Shown here one piece after another: positions 1 through 8,501 of a stretch of 64,000 nt of DNA. Made by a program: the position numbers and the translations under genes. Source of the DNA: Pseudomonas sp. FeN3W (GTDB lineage: Bacteria > Pseudomonadota > Gammaproteobacteria > Pseudomonadales > Pseudomonadaceae); the NCBI GenBank assembly GCA_030263805.2, contig CP136010.1, forward strand, positions 372,001-436,000, given 5' to 3'. Numbering within the stretch: the first letter of the stretch is position 1; each line of letters begins with the position of its first letter. Under the pieces are notes generated by a model. It did not search any database and had not been told where the DNA came from. It saw only the letters and a list, made by a program, of their open reading frames with translations.

Positions 1-2
1 AA

Positions 3-731
3 AGTCATACGGATGCACACAAGCCATGGCGAGCTTTTGCCAATGAAGAAAATAGCTTACTAGATAGTAGTTACCGTGGAGCTGCTAACAAACATCATCA
101 GCCCATACTCCCTCTGCGAGACAATTATGCATGCCGAGTGCAGCATTTCATTTGTTCTGCCAGGCGCAACCAAAGTGTTTATGTTCCTCGCTCTGGTTGT
201 CAGGTAAGTTCAAAACATGTATTGCAATGCAGTAATATTTTACTTTCTACATTTTTGTCTGTACGCACAGAAAGGTGGCTCGGGGGTATTGCGCGCCAAT
301 TGGTGACAGAGATACCTGATAAAATTTATCACCGCACCTATAGTAAAAAATCTCGCATGCTGCTAGGAGTGGAAGAAGCCATTCCCTATATACGTCTTGT
401 CGCAATTTTGTTGGTTGGATGGGTTTTTGGAATAATAAGCGATAATGAGTTATTGAGAATTAAAGGCTACGCTGAGCGGGAATATTACTGGCTGCCCGAT
501 TCGATAAAAGAGCTTGGCTACTTAGCAGCGTCATTTGGTAATGAAAAAGAGTTTATTTGGTATGTCAATTTATTCAAACCGCTTTCACTAGACTTGAAAA
601 GAGGATTGCTACCGTTCTTCCTCGGGGTGAATGTAAGATATGAAGAGGACATGAAGTCGGTCTTAGGCTATCGGAAGAGTGCTTTTGGTGTCGAATCAAG
701 AGATGAGCAGATTTTGCGGTGGTTAGACTAA
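3..731 (+). CDS. Uncharacterised protein, 5' end outside window
   Basis: The reading frame is open from the first bases of the window to the TAA/TAG stop at 731, so the gene begins upstream and only its C-terminal 242 codons are visible. An internal GTG at 138 is the first start-like codon, but the 45 codons before it are also open and read like protein. The visible part has one hydrophobic stretch (IRLVAILLVGWVFGII) near the middle followed by a charged C-terminal region rich in aromatic residues. I do not recognise the family. The low GC content compared with the 46-62 kb block fits accessory DNA. Confidence 0.6.
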   Translation, partial: SHTDAHKPWRAFANEENSLLDSSYRGAANKHHQPILPLRDNYACRVQHFICSARRNQSVYVPRSGCQVSSKHVLQCSNILLSTFLSVRTERWLGGIARQLVTEIPDKIYHRTYSKKSRMLLGVEEAIPYIRLVAILLVGWVFGIISDNELLRIKGYAEREYYWLPDSIKELGYLAASFGNEKEFIWYVNLFKPLSLDLKRGLLPFFLGVNVRYEEDMKSVLGYRKSAFGVESRDEQILRWLD

Positions 732-1238
732 GAGTCTTCTCATAAAACAGAAAGGGGGGCTGGCTTACTTTCTAACTCGCTGACCAACTGGCCACGGCTA
801 TCAGTCTCTTTAGTCAATCAGCTAAAATATTTGTTTTCCCAAATGCTTTAACTTTTTGTTCACCTTAGGTTAGGTTAAGGTGCCCCAATCCGCCCGTATT
901 CTTTGGGCTTGCAGGACTTGAGATCGGCGCTGCATTAGTCAAAGCGTCCCCTAAACTAAACTCAGCCTTTTAGCTCATCTCGCCCAGGCTTGAGGGGCAG
1001 ATCTGTATCCACCAGCTGCAGCGCATTCACGCAGGAATCGCCCGGCCGTTGCCATGGAGGCGTCGCTCTTCGTGCAACCGTTTCGAGCATTTGCGCATAT
1101 CACGGGCAGGTAGACCCTGTGTATAGCGCTAGGTAGAAACGGCTCTGGTCAAAAAGAAAACTCGTCGCCAACAATCCGCTAGAGTACTTGGTTAACTCTG
1201 ACTAACCTTGCTTCCACCAACCAACAGAGGAACGCAAT
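732..1238. other. Intergenic stretch without recognised gene
   Basis: About 500 bases between the partial first gene and the small ORF at 1239. No open frame with a ribosome-binding site, RNA gene or strong terminator was seen. Its promoter content could not be resolved by eye. Confidence 0.5.
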
Positions 1239-1382
1239 ATGTCAGTCAGAAACAAGACCCAGCAGCAGAACAATCATCACTCCAACCAGCTCAACCGCAA
1301 TCAGGGCACAAGTGGTAGCAACCAGGCTAACTCGAAAGTTAACGGAAATCGCGGCAAGCAACTGAATCCTAATCAGAGATAA
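1239..1382 (+). CDS. Small Asn/Gln-rich protein (47 aa)
   Basis: ATG at 1239 is preceded by AGAGGAACG at Shine-Dalgarno distance, and the 47-codon frame ends at TAA 1380-1382. The product is strongly hydrophilic and full of Asn and Gln, with the segments NNHHSNQLN, NQGTSGSNQ and the ending RGKQLNPNQR. From memory, short proteins with an NxGTSGxN core and a KQxNPNQ tail are common in pseudomonads; their function is unknown and I recall them sometimes being mis-annotated as alpha-amylase. No membrane segment or signal peptide is visible. It lies 24 bases upstream of the 529-residue gene and may share its transcript. Confidence 0.55.
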   Translation: MSVRNKTQQQNNHHSNQLNRNQGTSGSNQANSKVNGNRGKQLNPNQR

Positions 1383-1406
1383 ACTTGGATAAGCAGGGAC
1401 GCTTTT

Positions 1407-2996
1407 ATGGAGCCCGTAATGCAACGCCAGTACACCTACCCGACGCTGGGCGAGGCGATTAAATTTGTTTTCGATGCTACGGGTCTGTCCAGCGGCAAAG
1501 ATTTGCCTGCGGTTGAAGGCAGCTCGTTTCATGATATGAACATCAAGACACTGAACAAGCAGCTCAATCGACTGGCTGAAGAAAGCGGTGCGCTTCAGCC
1601 TCAGCTTGAATCGTTGCTCAAGCTTTACACAGAGGAACTTGGTATCTACGTGACCTGCCCGGTCATGCGGGCGCAACTCGCTGAACTCTTCAATGACCTG
1701 TATCAGCCATACCGCAATACGCTCAAGCAGTTCAGTACATTTATGAGCAAGCAGGCAACAGTGCGTTATTTGCTAACCACATTTGCAGTCAGAAGCTGTG
1801 TAGTATCTTGGCAGTTGCAAGCGCTTGCCACTTCAGCCGCTAATAATCAGCAACCGCGACCCACACAGCAGTTCTGGTTCCTACCGCAAGAGGAGGAGGG
1901 CGAACTGGTTTCCCCCCTGCACAATGCGCTGCGGTGGGCCTACAATATCTGCGGATTATCCCAGGCCCAGTTCCATCGGCCTACTGGGTTGGCCGACCCG
2001 TCCGGACAGCTAGCGCGAAACCTGGACACGTGCCGACGGTGGAAATTGCTCGGCAAGGCCAAGCCTCCGAGCTTACCCGCCCTATACCGGAACCTCGTGC
2101 AGAGCTTCGAGGCTTTAGATCGTTCAGGCAACCCGATAGCGCCGGAGCTGCGCCAAGCAATTATCACTAGTGTGTCTGTGGCTCGCATAGCGACCTATGT
2201 GGCTCACAGCATCGAGTCCACGTACGGTCGTGCTTACCTGCTCGATATATGCCATCAGCTAAAGCTGTACTCCAACTGGCTGGCGCCCCATATAGAGATC
2301 GCGCAGGCGAAAGCGGATCGTCTTGCGGAGCACGCGCCCATCCCTCAGCTAGGCCCAGCGAAAACTCGTAGTCACTACGCACTGCGTGAAATGAGCGCAT
2401 ATTTGAGCCAATGCGATGAGGCCAATGCATTCATACAATCCAACCGAGGCTCCGATGGCTCCTACAACCCACTGTGCATCGACTGGGTCGAGAAACAGTT
2501 GGGCCCCTTCGCCGCGCGTATAGATCAGGACATCACTAGTCGTTGGGTATTGGATAAGCCTAGCGGCTTCGATGAGCTGATGGGGGAAGCTAGTGCTATG
2601 CGTCGGTGCGGCACAACTACGCAATCGGCGATTGATGAGCTTGAGGTACGGATGAAAAATGCTGGCGTGGCCGAACGGGTGCCTTGGGTGCTTCATTGGC
2701 TACGCGCTGTGGTTCATTACAACTCCGATCACTTTAACGAAGCAGCGGAGCACTACGTCGCAGCGTTCCAGTTTGGTCGGTACAGTGCCGGTGATCACCA
2801 GTACTTGCTCATGAACCAGTATCTGGAAGCCATGGCCAAGACCAATCGGTGGCTGCAGTTCAAGCAAGGCGTATTCTGGGCCAATTACCTTGGCCTGAAA
2901 GTTCGGCACTTGCGTGATCGAGAGCTTACAGAGGAAAACATTCGCTTTGCATTCACGATGCTGGGAATGCAAAACGCAAAGTATTATCAGATGTAG
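1407..2996 (+). CDS. Hypothetical protein (529 aa)
   Basis: A long frame of 529 codons from ATG 1407; a second in-frame ATG at 1419 is an equally possible start because neither has a strong ribosome-binding site. The protein looks soluble and mostly helical, with no signal peptide or membrane segment. A helical N-terminal half (KTLNKQLNRLAEESG, then ESLLKLYTEELG) leads to a C-terminal part from about residue 430 that resembles TPR-like helical pairs (WVLHWLRAVVHYNSDHFNEA). The segment around residues 175-230 (LRWAYNICGLSQ, LDTCRRWKLLGKAKPPSLPAL) could be a helix-turn-helix, but that is weak. I do not recognise a named family. Confidence 0.8.
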   Translation: MEPVMQRQYTYPTLGEAIKFVFDATGLSSGKDLPAVEGSSFHDMNIKTLNKQLNRLAEESGALQPQLESLLKLYTEELGIYVTCPVMRAQLAELFNDLYQPYRNTLKQFSTFMSKQATVRYLLTTFAVRSCVVSWQLQALATSAANNQQPRPTQQFWFLPQEEEGELVSPLHNALRWAYNICGLSQAQFHRPTGLADPSGQLARNLDTCRRWKLLGKAKPPSLPALYRNLVQSFEALDRSGNPIAPELRQAIITSVSVARIATYVAHSIESTYGRAYLLDICHQLKLYSNWLAPHIEIAQAKADRLAEHAPIPQLGPAKTRSHYALREMSAYLSQCDEANAFIQSNRGSDGSYNPLCIDWVEKQLGPFAARIDQDITSRWVLDKPSGFDELMGEASAMRRCGTTTQSAIDELEVRMKNAGVAERVPWVLHWLRAVVHYNSDHFNEAAEHYVAAFQFGRYSAGDHQYLLMNQYLEAMAKTNRWLQFKQGVFWANYLGLKVRHLRDRELTEENIRFAFTMLGMQNAKYYQM

Positions 2997-3102
2997 CGTC
3001 CGTGCTAGAGCGTTTATTACGTCGAAGCTAGTGCTTTAGCGGCTCACATAGGTTAAGTCATTTGGGGTTAGGGCACCAAACAAACCAACTGAGCCGCTAT
3101 GT

Positions 3103-3135
3103 TGCATGAAAATGTGTACATAGCGTTTTCATGCA
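3103..3135. terminator. Inverted repeat between convergent genes
   Basis: TGCATGAAAA (3103-3112) and TTTTCATGCA (3126-3135) are perfect 10-base arms around a 13-base loop. The hairpin lies downstream of both the 529-residue gene on the plus strand and endA on the minus strand, so a shared transcription end is likely. It lacks a classical GC-rich stem, so it could instead be a binding site. Confidence 0.4.
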
Positions 3136-3191
3136 TATTGCGGAATCTACTAACGGCACGCTAACGCGACGTGCCGATTGGCATAGTCCGA

Positions 3192-4142
3192 CTAGCGACA
3201 GTTGCCTGCTTTCCGATAACCGCCAGCAACAGCTTTTGCTTCGGTAGCGAACGGTACTTGGTTTTTTGGAGATACCTTATCGTAGCTAGGACAGCCCTCG
3301 GGCAGGTGGTAAATCCTACTGTTGCGGTTGCCGATGACTACACCCACATCGGCCTTCTTAGAAGGCATTGCTGTCGCACGCGCAGGAATCGCGCTAACGA
3401 GTCCCTCGCGGGTCGGTTTGTGTCCAACACCCCAAGAACGATCGCCGGTGATGAACGGATTCGGGTGGCCCATGACCTTGGCGGTTCGGGTGTTCCACTC
3501 CTTTTCCCAGGTGGTTACGGGGTACTTTCGATCCCACGCCGTAAGCAGCTGCTGCTGTTGTCGTGACATGGAAAGCCCATACCGGTCGAACATGTAAAAC
3601 GTCGCCCGTGCCACGATGCCTTTGGCCTCGTTTCGTGGTTCGGCGGCACGCTCTTTAAAGTCAACCCGCGTCATACACGCCCCGTACTGTGGCGCTATGC
3701 CGGTGACCATGCCGTAGTTGAAGTTGCTACGGTCACCATTAACCTCACCAACAGACGGGTAAAGGTTGAACAAATCTGCCTCCATTGCTCGGAACACCGG
3801 ATCATCTGCTATGCAGTTCTCCCGTCCGCCGTTCTGCCAGCATTGGCGCTGATGCCCGAACGTCCATGCAGGCACGATGTGCTCCCACTCAATCCGAGCG
3901 GCGCGGTTCTGCTGTGCGCGTGTTTCGTAGCCGCAGGATTTCGGGTCAATCCTTCCTCCAGACTTGCCAGTCCATGTCCATTTGCAGCCGCAGTAGAGTT
4001 CACCCTCTGCGCTTGAGGCTTGGTCGAAGAAAATCTTCTGCTTGGCCAGCACTTTGGCTGCAGCGAAGTTGGATGGGGCGTCAGCGAGCGTGTTCGATGT
4101 GGACAGGACTGCGACCAGTGCCGCCATCAGAAAGCGAGTCAT
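3192..4142 (-). CDS. endA: Endonuclease I family secreted nuclease
   Basis: The product is a His-Me-finger endonuclease of the EndA/NucM family, which degrades DNA non-specifically in the periplasm or outside the cell. The frame extends upstream to 4298, but the ATG at 4142 starts a convincing signal peptide (MTRFLMAALVAVLSTS, then ADAPSN) and avoids overlap with the upstream gene, so I chose it (316 aa). The catalytic block IEWEHIVPAW carries the expected His, and SNFNYGMV supplies the Asn region. Several Cys residues (YCGCKW, KSCGYE) suggest disulfides. The C-terminal 50 residues (RIYHLPEGCPSY, then KAVAGGYRKAGNC) form an add-on Ada-like/metal-binding module seen on some secreted nucleases. 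Confidence 0.88.
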   Translation of the reverse strand: MTRFLMAALVAVLSTSNTLADAPSNFAAAKVLAKQKIFFDQASSAEGELYCGCKWTWTGKSGGRIDPKSCGYETRAQQNRAARIEWEHIVPAWTFGHQRQCWQNGGRENCIADDPVFRAMEADLFNLYPSVGEVNGDRSNFNYGMVTGIAPQYGACMTRVDFKERAAEPRNEAKGIVARATFYMFDRYGLSMSRQQQQLLTAWDRKYPVTTWEKEWNTRTAKVMGHPNPFITGDRSWGVGHKPTREGLVSAIPARATAMPSKKADVGVVIGNRNSRIYHLPEGCPSYDKVSPKNQVPFATEAKAVAGGYRKAGNCR

Positions 4143-4230
4143 ATGTGAAACGGCCATCAGAGAAACGACGCGCATTGTATTGATGAAAAATGCGGCCGTC
4201 TCGCTGGGCGGGTTCGCGGGCGCGACGCCG

Positions 4231-4794
4231 TCAGGTTTCCCGACTGATAGTTCGGGCAATGATTCTGCCAAGCTCTCTTGCCTGTTCGTGGCCCACATAG
4301 ATCAAGTGTGGGCTTTCTATGACCTTGGTGCTTTCGCTGAGGCCCCTGGCGCGTACATATTTGACAGGCTTGGCTCCATGTACGAGCAATACTTGCGGAT
4401 TGATCGAAGCTAGCAGGAATTCGAAGATCTCAGTCGACTTCTGGTGACTCTTCAGCATGCTTTCTCTGGCGGTGGGGATCGAAAAGATATTGGTCTCTAG
4501 AAATCTGATGGCACCGTAGTCGGTCTTGGCTTGATCCATAATCATCTGCATGGCCTTTCGCGTCCGACTGACCTTGGTGCGTGCAGAAAGATAAGCGTCC
4601 AGCCAGGTAGTCCGTTCAAAACCGTATCCAGGCCGCCAGAAATCCCAGAAATCTTGTTTCATGTTCGAGGCGGCGTTAACCCCGACAATGAAGGCTTGGC
4701 AGGTAAGCGGAGAGCCTTCGCAAACGAATGGGCGATCATGGAACGGGGCGCCCATGAGCGCGCGAAGTTGTGTTTCGAATTCGCTTATGTCCAA
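4231..4794 (-). CDS. Hypothetical protein, possible UDG-like fold
   Basis: 187 codons from a TTG start at 4794; the true start is uncertain because no in-frame ATG with a ribosome-binding site was found nearby. The N-terminal half contains AFIVGVNAASNM after a short strand, and the C-terminal half has VLLVHGAKPVKYV, a layout like members of the uracil-DNA-glycosylase-like superfamily, where a Gly-rich loop after strand one binds the base. The canonical catalytic residues cannot be confirmed. It ends 88 bases before the chosen endA start. The functional guess is weak. Confidence 0.6.
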   Translation of the reverse strand: MDISEFETQLRALMGAPFHDRPFVCEGSPLTCQAFIVGVNAASNMKQDFWDFWRPGYGFERTTWLDAYLSARTKVSRTRKAMQMIMDQAKTDYGAIRFLETNIFSIPTARESMLKSHQKSTEIFEFLLASINPQVLLVHGAKPVKYVRARGLSESTKVIESPHLIYVGHEQARELGRIIARTISRET

Positions 4795-5011
4795 TGCCCA
4801 AGCATCCCCAACGAAAAAACCTGCTGGAAAACAGGCCTTTTCAAAAACGGAAAATTAGCGATAGATCGCTACTGAGATTTTTCTGGATCCTCGTCCTAAA
4901 ACAAGCGCTGCAGGCTGCTTGCGTGAGCCGTCACTAGCGAAGCGTTAAGCTCACTTACGGGCGTACCATGGCCCTGTACTTCTGGTCATCGCACATTCGC
5001 CTTCACCCGAA

Positions 5012-6046
5012 TTACCTGCGTTTCTCGATTTTGTAGAAGCTGCCCTCAATCATCAGCCGCTTACGGTCTGAATTGACAGCATCGGTAATGGTGTTATCGA
5101 GTAAGACGAAGTGTCGGCAGTCCTGCTTTTTAGACTGCTCGAATATGGGACGAACTGAGCCGATGAATTCGGGGTAGCTCACGTTTGCGTTAGCTAGAAT
5201 GCGTTCGATATTAGGCAGCTCGGCCGCATCCTGATTGCGGCTTTCCGGCCAGGCCGGACTGACCGTGAGCGCTTCATCACGCAGCACAAGCGAGAACAGT
5301 AGCTGAGTCTTGCCAGTGACCTCGTCCGCCCAGCAGGGCGGGAAATCCATACCGCCGCGCGCATCGAGCTTATTCTGTAGGTAAACCATCTGTCCGCGCA
5401 GGTTGGCGTTTTCACGCTTGAGCTCGACAGGGTTCAGTTTGCCAGTTTTGATCTCCCGGTACGCTTTAGCGTCAGCAACCACGGCGCTGGTTTGCTCCAG
5501 CCGGGTCAATTCGAGATCTTTTGGTGCCTGGGCGGCGATCAGCTTGCTTGCTTCCAGAATCTGGTCGAGTTCGGCTTCAATGGCCTTGTCACCAGGCTCA
5601 GCGCCTAGCTTTTCGCTGAGCTTTGACATAACAACCAGTGACGTTCGGACATGATCGAGCGGAGCGTTGCTATCCTGGCTCATCTTCTCCAGAACCTTCT
5701 CTAGCTCGACCATAGCGGTCAACTTTGCATCCTTTTCCTCGAGCAGCACCTTCAATCGCTCGTTCTCAGACTTGGCTTCGGCCGTTTGTACGAGCTTAGT
5801 GATGACCTCGTCGGGTTGTGTTGCACCTAAGGTTTGGAGTTGCTTGCTGATGAACTCTTTGGCTTGGGTTAACGCAGCATGTTGTTGCTGAAGTGCCTGC
5901 TCGCTCTGAAGTTGAGAGATGAGGTCGCCTTTCTCGCGTTGCAGGGCAACGACCATCATGCCAAGCACAAGCATTAGCAAAAAGGTGAGCATGAAGGCGA
6001 TTTCGGTCAGTGAGAGCTGAAAGACCTGATCGTTCTTGCCTGACAT
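5012..6046 (-). CDS. MotB/ExbD-like membrane-anchored coiled-coil protein
   Basis: Last gene of a four-gene operon; its ATG overlaps the stop of the preceding channel-like gene by one base (TGATG). Residues 12-34 (LTEIAFMLTFLLMLVLGMMV) form a single N-terminal membrane helix laid out like ExbD/TolR/MotB, but with Glu near the start where those families have an Asp. Residues 40-220 are coiled coil. The C-terminal 115 residues form a compact domain starting PPCWADEVTGKTQLLFSLVL with an AWPESR turn and a second Cys (QDCRHFVLL), presumably periplasmic. There is no OmpA-type peptidoglycan-binding domain, unlike MotB or ZorB. I infer it is the rod/plug partner of the channel protein. Confidence 0.75.
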   Translation of the reverse strand: MSGKNDQVFQLSLTEIAFMLTFLLMLVLGMMVVALQREKGDLISQLQSEQALQQQHAALTQAKEFISKQLQTLGATQPDEVITKLVQTAEAKSENERLKVLLEEKDAKLTAMVELEKVLEKMSQDSNAPLDHVRTSLVVMSKLSEKLGAEPGDKAIEAELDQILEASKLIAAQAPKDLELTRLEQTSAVVADAKAYREIKTGKLNPVELKRENANLRGQMVYLQNKLDARGGMDFPPCWADEVTGKTQLLFSLVLRDEALTVSPAWPESRNQDAAELPNIERILANANVSYPEFIGSVRPIFEQSKKQDCRHFVLLDNTITDAVNSDRKRLMIEGSFYKIEKRR

Positions 6047-7686
6047 CAGCTCTTAGCGCCTTCATGCAAGCTGTGGTCGATAGCCTCGGGAGAAGATGCG
6101 CCCGATTCAGCCACTGCGGCAAGAGTAGGGCCTTTGTGGGCCCCTTGTTGCACCAACGTACTCCTGATGACCTCATCAAGCTTGCTGGCAAGCCGATTCG
6201 AACTGTCGGTAGAGCACACGACCTTCTCGATCGCACCTGCAAAGCTTTGCTCGTTTTGCTCGAGCGCCGCTTTCATGATGTGAGCTGACGCAGTATTGCT
6301 TTGCAGGGCTTCGCGGATTTGTGCGCCCAGAGCTTCAGACTGTGCCCGCGAGTCATTGACCCACGTCGGAAGCAATTCAAGAGTCGCTTTCAGGCCATTG
6401 AGAAGTGTTTGTTGATCATCGTGGGTCTTCTCGGCAGTACTTAGCAGTTTGGAGGTGACTTGCTGACCTTGGCTGATCTGAGTGACCAACGCGCTGACCG
6501 AGTCGGACATTTGATTTGCTGACTTGGCCATCACGTTAAGGTTGGTGATTTGCTGGTCAAGGCGCTCATTTACAGTCTGCTGTTGTGCTGATAGACGCGT
6601 GATAGCCGCATCGCTTTGAGCCGATTGCTTCAGGGCCAGCTCATGACTGGCGCTGATGAGGCCTACCAGATGTGTTTGCTCCTCAGCAATGGAGCGCACC
6701 AGCTCCATGGACGAGTTCATAGCCTCACTCTGCTCATTGATTTTCGAGATACTCTTCTCGACAGCTTTGGCCGCGCCGTTGATATCACGCGTGACGAGGC
6801 GCATGACCTGACCAACATCGCCCGCCGAGTTGTTGAGCTCGTTGAGCGGCGTGCTCAGCTTCTGAGCAAATAAATCGTCCGGAAACGCAACGGCCTCGAG
6901 TCGAGCATTGACGGACTTGGTGAAGTCGCCAACGCTGGTGTCGAGTCGTACAAGTGATTCGCCTGTTTCACGGGCGTATTTTTCCACGACAAGGTTCAGG
7001 CTCATCGAGGATTTCTTCAGCTCCCGGATATTCTCAATGAACGCGTAATTGATCCGCTCGGACAATTCCTTGAAATGGACTGCCATCTGTTCGGACAGCT
7101 CTTTGGCGTGCGCATCCATGCGGGCAGCGCTCTCCTTGGCCATTTCATCGAAACTCTCACGGACGGACTTCACCGATTCGTTGGTCGCCGTTAAGACCTC
7201 GCCACGAAAATGAACCAGGGCCTGAAAAGCACGGGCATATTCGTCGGTTAGCCGGCGGGAAGCATCCACCGCGCTTTGCTCGTGGTTGCGCAGAGCATCT
7301 TCCATGTTGGGCCGGAAGCTGACCAGGATTACCCGAACCGTCAGCCCAACAATCGTACTGATCATCGCCACGCCGAATCGTGTGGCGATGGTGATCATGT
7401 CGTTCTTGATATTGGGCAAATCGATCAGGCATACGATGATCGAGGCGACGGTGAAAATGAAGCCCAGGTAATAGCAGGAATCAGCAAACTTCTCGTCTGA
7501 GACGTCGGAGGTCTTGTACTTACCTCCAATTACGACATACGCAAGCATGATCGTGATCGGAGCGACGAAGCCTGTGAACAGGAGTTCACCGAGCAGATAG
7601 CTAGCGACTAGGCAAACAATCTTGGCTACGCAAGCCGTCGCGAACAGAACCGGCAGCTTGATTTGAAAATCAGCTTCCTTACTCAT
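6046..7686 (-). CDS. MotA/TolQ-like channel protein with long coiled-coil tail
   Basis: 546 residues. The first 120 hold about four hydrophobic helices (PVLFATACVAKIVCLVASYL, LLFTGFVAPITIMLAYVVI, YYLGFIFTVASIIVCLI and a helix ending STIVGLTVRVILV). The rest, residues 130-520, is a very long amphipathic coiled coil resembling chemoreceptor or ZorA-type tails. The GVAMISTIVGLTVR segment recalls the conserved pore helix of MotA/TolQ/ExbB proteins. Three bases separate it from the upstream VWA-like gene, and it overlaps the next gene by one base, so all four are surely co-translated. I infer an ion-driven inner-membrane motor or channel; the exact family is not recognised. Confidence 0.75.
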   Translation of the reverse strand: MSKEADFQIKLPVLFATACVAKIVCLVASYLLGELLFTGFVAPITIMLAYVVIGGKYKTSDVSDEKFADSCYYLGFIFTVASIIVCLIDLPNIKNDMITIATRFGVAMISTIVGLTVRVILVSFRPNMEDALRNHEQSAVDASRRLTDEYARAFQALVHFRGEVLTATNESVKSVRESFDEMAKESAARMDAHAKELSEQMAVHFKELSERINYAFIENIRELKKSSMSLNLVVEKYARETGESLVRLDTSVGDFTKSVNARLEAVAFPDDLFAQKLSTPLNELNNSAGDVGQVMRLVTRDINGAAKAVEKSISKINEQSEAMNSSMELVRSIAEEQTHLVGLISASHELALKQSAQSDAAITRLSAQQQTVNERLDQQITNLNVMAKSANQMSDSVSALVTQISQGQQVTSKLLSTAEKTHDDQQTLLNGLKATLELLPTWVNDSRAQSEALGAQIREALQSNTASAHIMKAALEQNEQSFAGAIEKVVCSTDSSNRLASKLDEVIRSTLVQQGAHKGPTLAAVAESGASSPEAIDHSLHEGAKS

Positions 7687-7689
7687 GAT

Positions 7690-8496
7690 TCATCCCTCAA
7701 AGGTATCGATTTCGACCAGCTCCGCGCCGCTATTGTCGAAATATTGCTCCCAAAATGCTGCCTGCTTGGTGGTTTGCAGATTTGGATAATTGATCAGGTA
7801 ATTAAGGTGCACCTCAACTCCATCGAGGCTGGCTTGCGACTTTCGCCCATAGGCGCCAGCCGAGAACGTCTTGAAGTCGGGTAGGCTCTTGAACATGCTG
7901 AATTCAGGCATATGCGGCAGCATGTCAGAGAACACAACTAGAGTGCGGGGGCCTTGTGCATCCACGCGGTTAAAGCCATTGATGGCGGCCATTTGCAGCA
8001 TCTCAAAGACAGGAGATCGGTCAGACGGCTTATCGAGCGTGATCTGCTGGCGTAACTGCATCAGGGGCGACCTGAACTCCTTGATGTACCGCGCCTTGAT
8101 CTGAGCTGGGTTAGCATTGAGCTTGGATTTGCCTTCGCCAGTGCCTGGGTTGCACTTCTCGAAAATCGGCATAGCGTTGTCCGCAAAGGATTCGCCGAGC
8201 ACAAACACAGAAATCATCTGCCCCTCAAGCACTTGCTTTTCAGCGAGCTCTTTGAATCGCTGAGTAAGCGCCTGGCGCTGAATGAAATTCATGGGCTCTG
8301 TATTATCGACTAGGACAACGGTATGACCGGTCGGGCCGGAGGCGGGGCACAGGGTCACCGGATCGGGCGGCGCCTCTGTGTTGAGCAGCAGGTACACCAC
8401 TCCGGCCAGTAGTCCGGCAATGGCCAGGCCCACGAGCACGATCAGCACCAGAGTTATATTGTTCTTCTTTCTTGCAAGTTTGCTGCGACGGGCCAT
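7690..8496 (-). CDS. Membrane-anchored VWA-like protein
   Basis: 268 residues. A basic N-terminus (MARRSKLARKKNN) is followed by one membrane helix (ITLVLIVLVGLAIAGLLAGV), so the bulk should face the periplasm. The domain begins GHTVVLVDNTEPMN, reminiscent of the first strand and metal-site motif of von Willebrand A domains but with a degenerate DNTEP in place of DxSxS. A later strand TLVVFSDMLPHMP supplies the second conserved Asp. Two Cys residues (TLCPAS and FEKCNPG) may form a disulfide. Gaps to its operon neighbours are 5 and 3 bases. A protein-sensing or docking part of the channel complex is an inference. Confidence 0.72.
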   Translation of the reverse strand: MARRSKLARKKNNITLVLIVLVGLAIAGLLAGVVYLLLNTEAPPDPVTLCPASGPTGHTVVLVDNTEPMNFIQRQALTQRFKELAEKQVLEGQMISVFVLGESFADNAMPIFEKCNPGTGEGKSKLNANPAQIKARYIKEFRSPLMQLRQQITLDKPSDRSPVFEMLQMAAINGFNRVDAQGPRTLVVFSDMLPHMPEFSMFKSLPDFKTFSAGAYGRKSQASLDGVEVHLNYLINYPNLQTTKQAAFWEQYFDNSGAELVEIDTFEG

Positions 8497-8501
8497 GAAC
8501 G

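Noticed and set aside
1242..1676. 144-codon minus-strand frame
   Set aside because: It is antisense to the small Asn-rich gene and the start of the 529-residue gene, both of which have better coding character and start signals.
3171..3566. Plus-strand frames across the endA gene
   Set aside because: Shadow of endA, whose catalytic motifs and signal peptide are clear.
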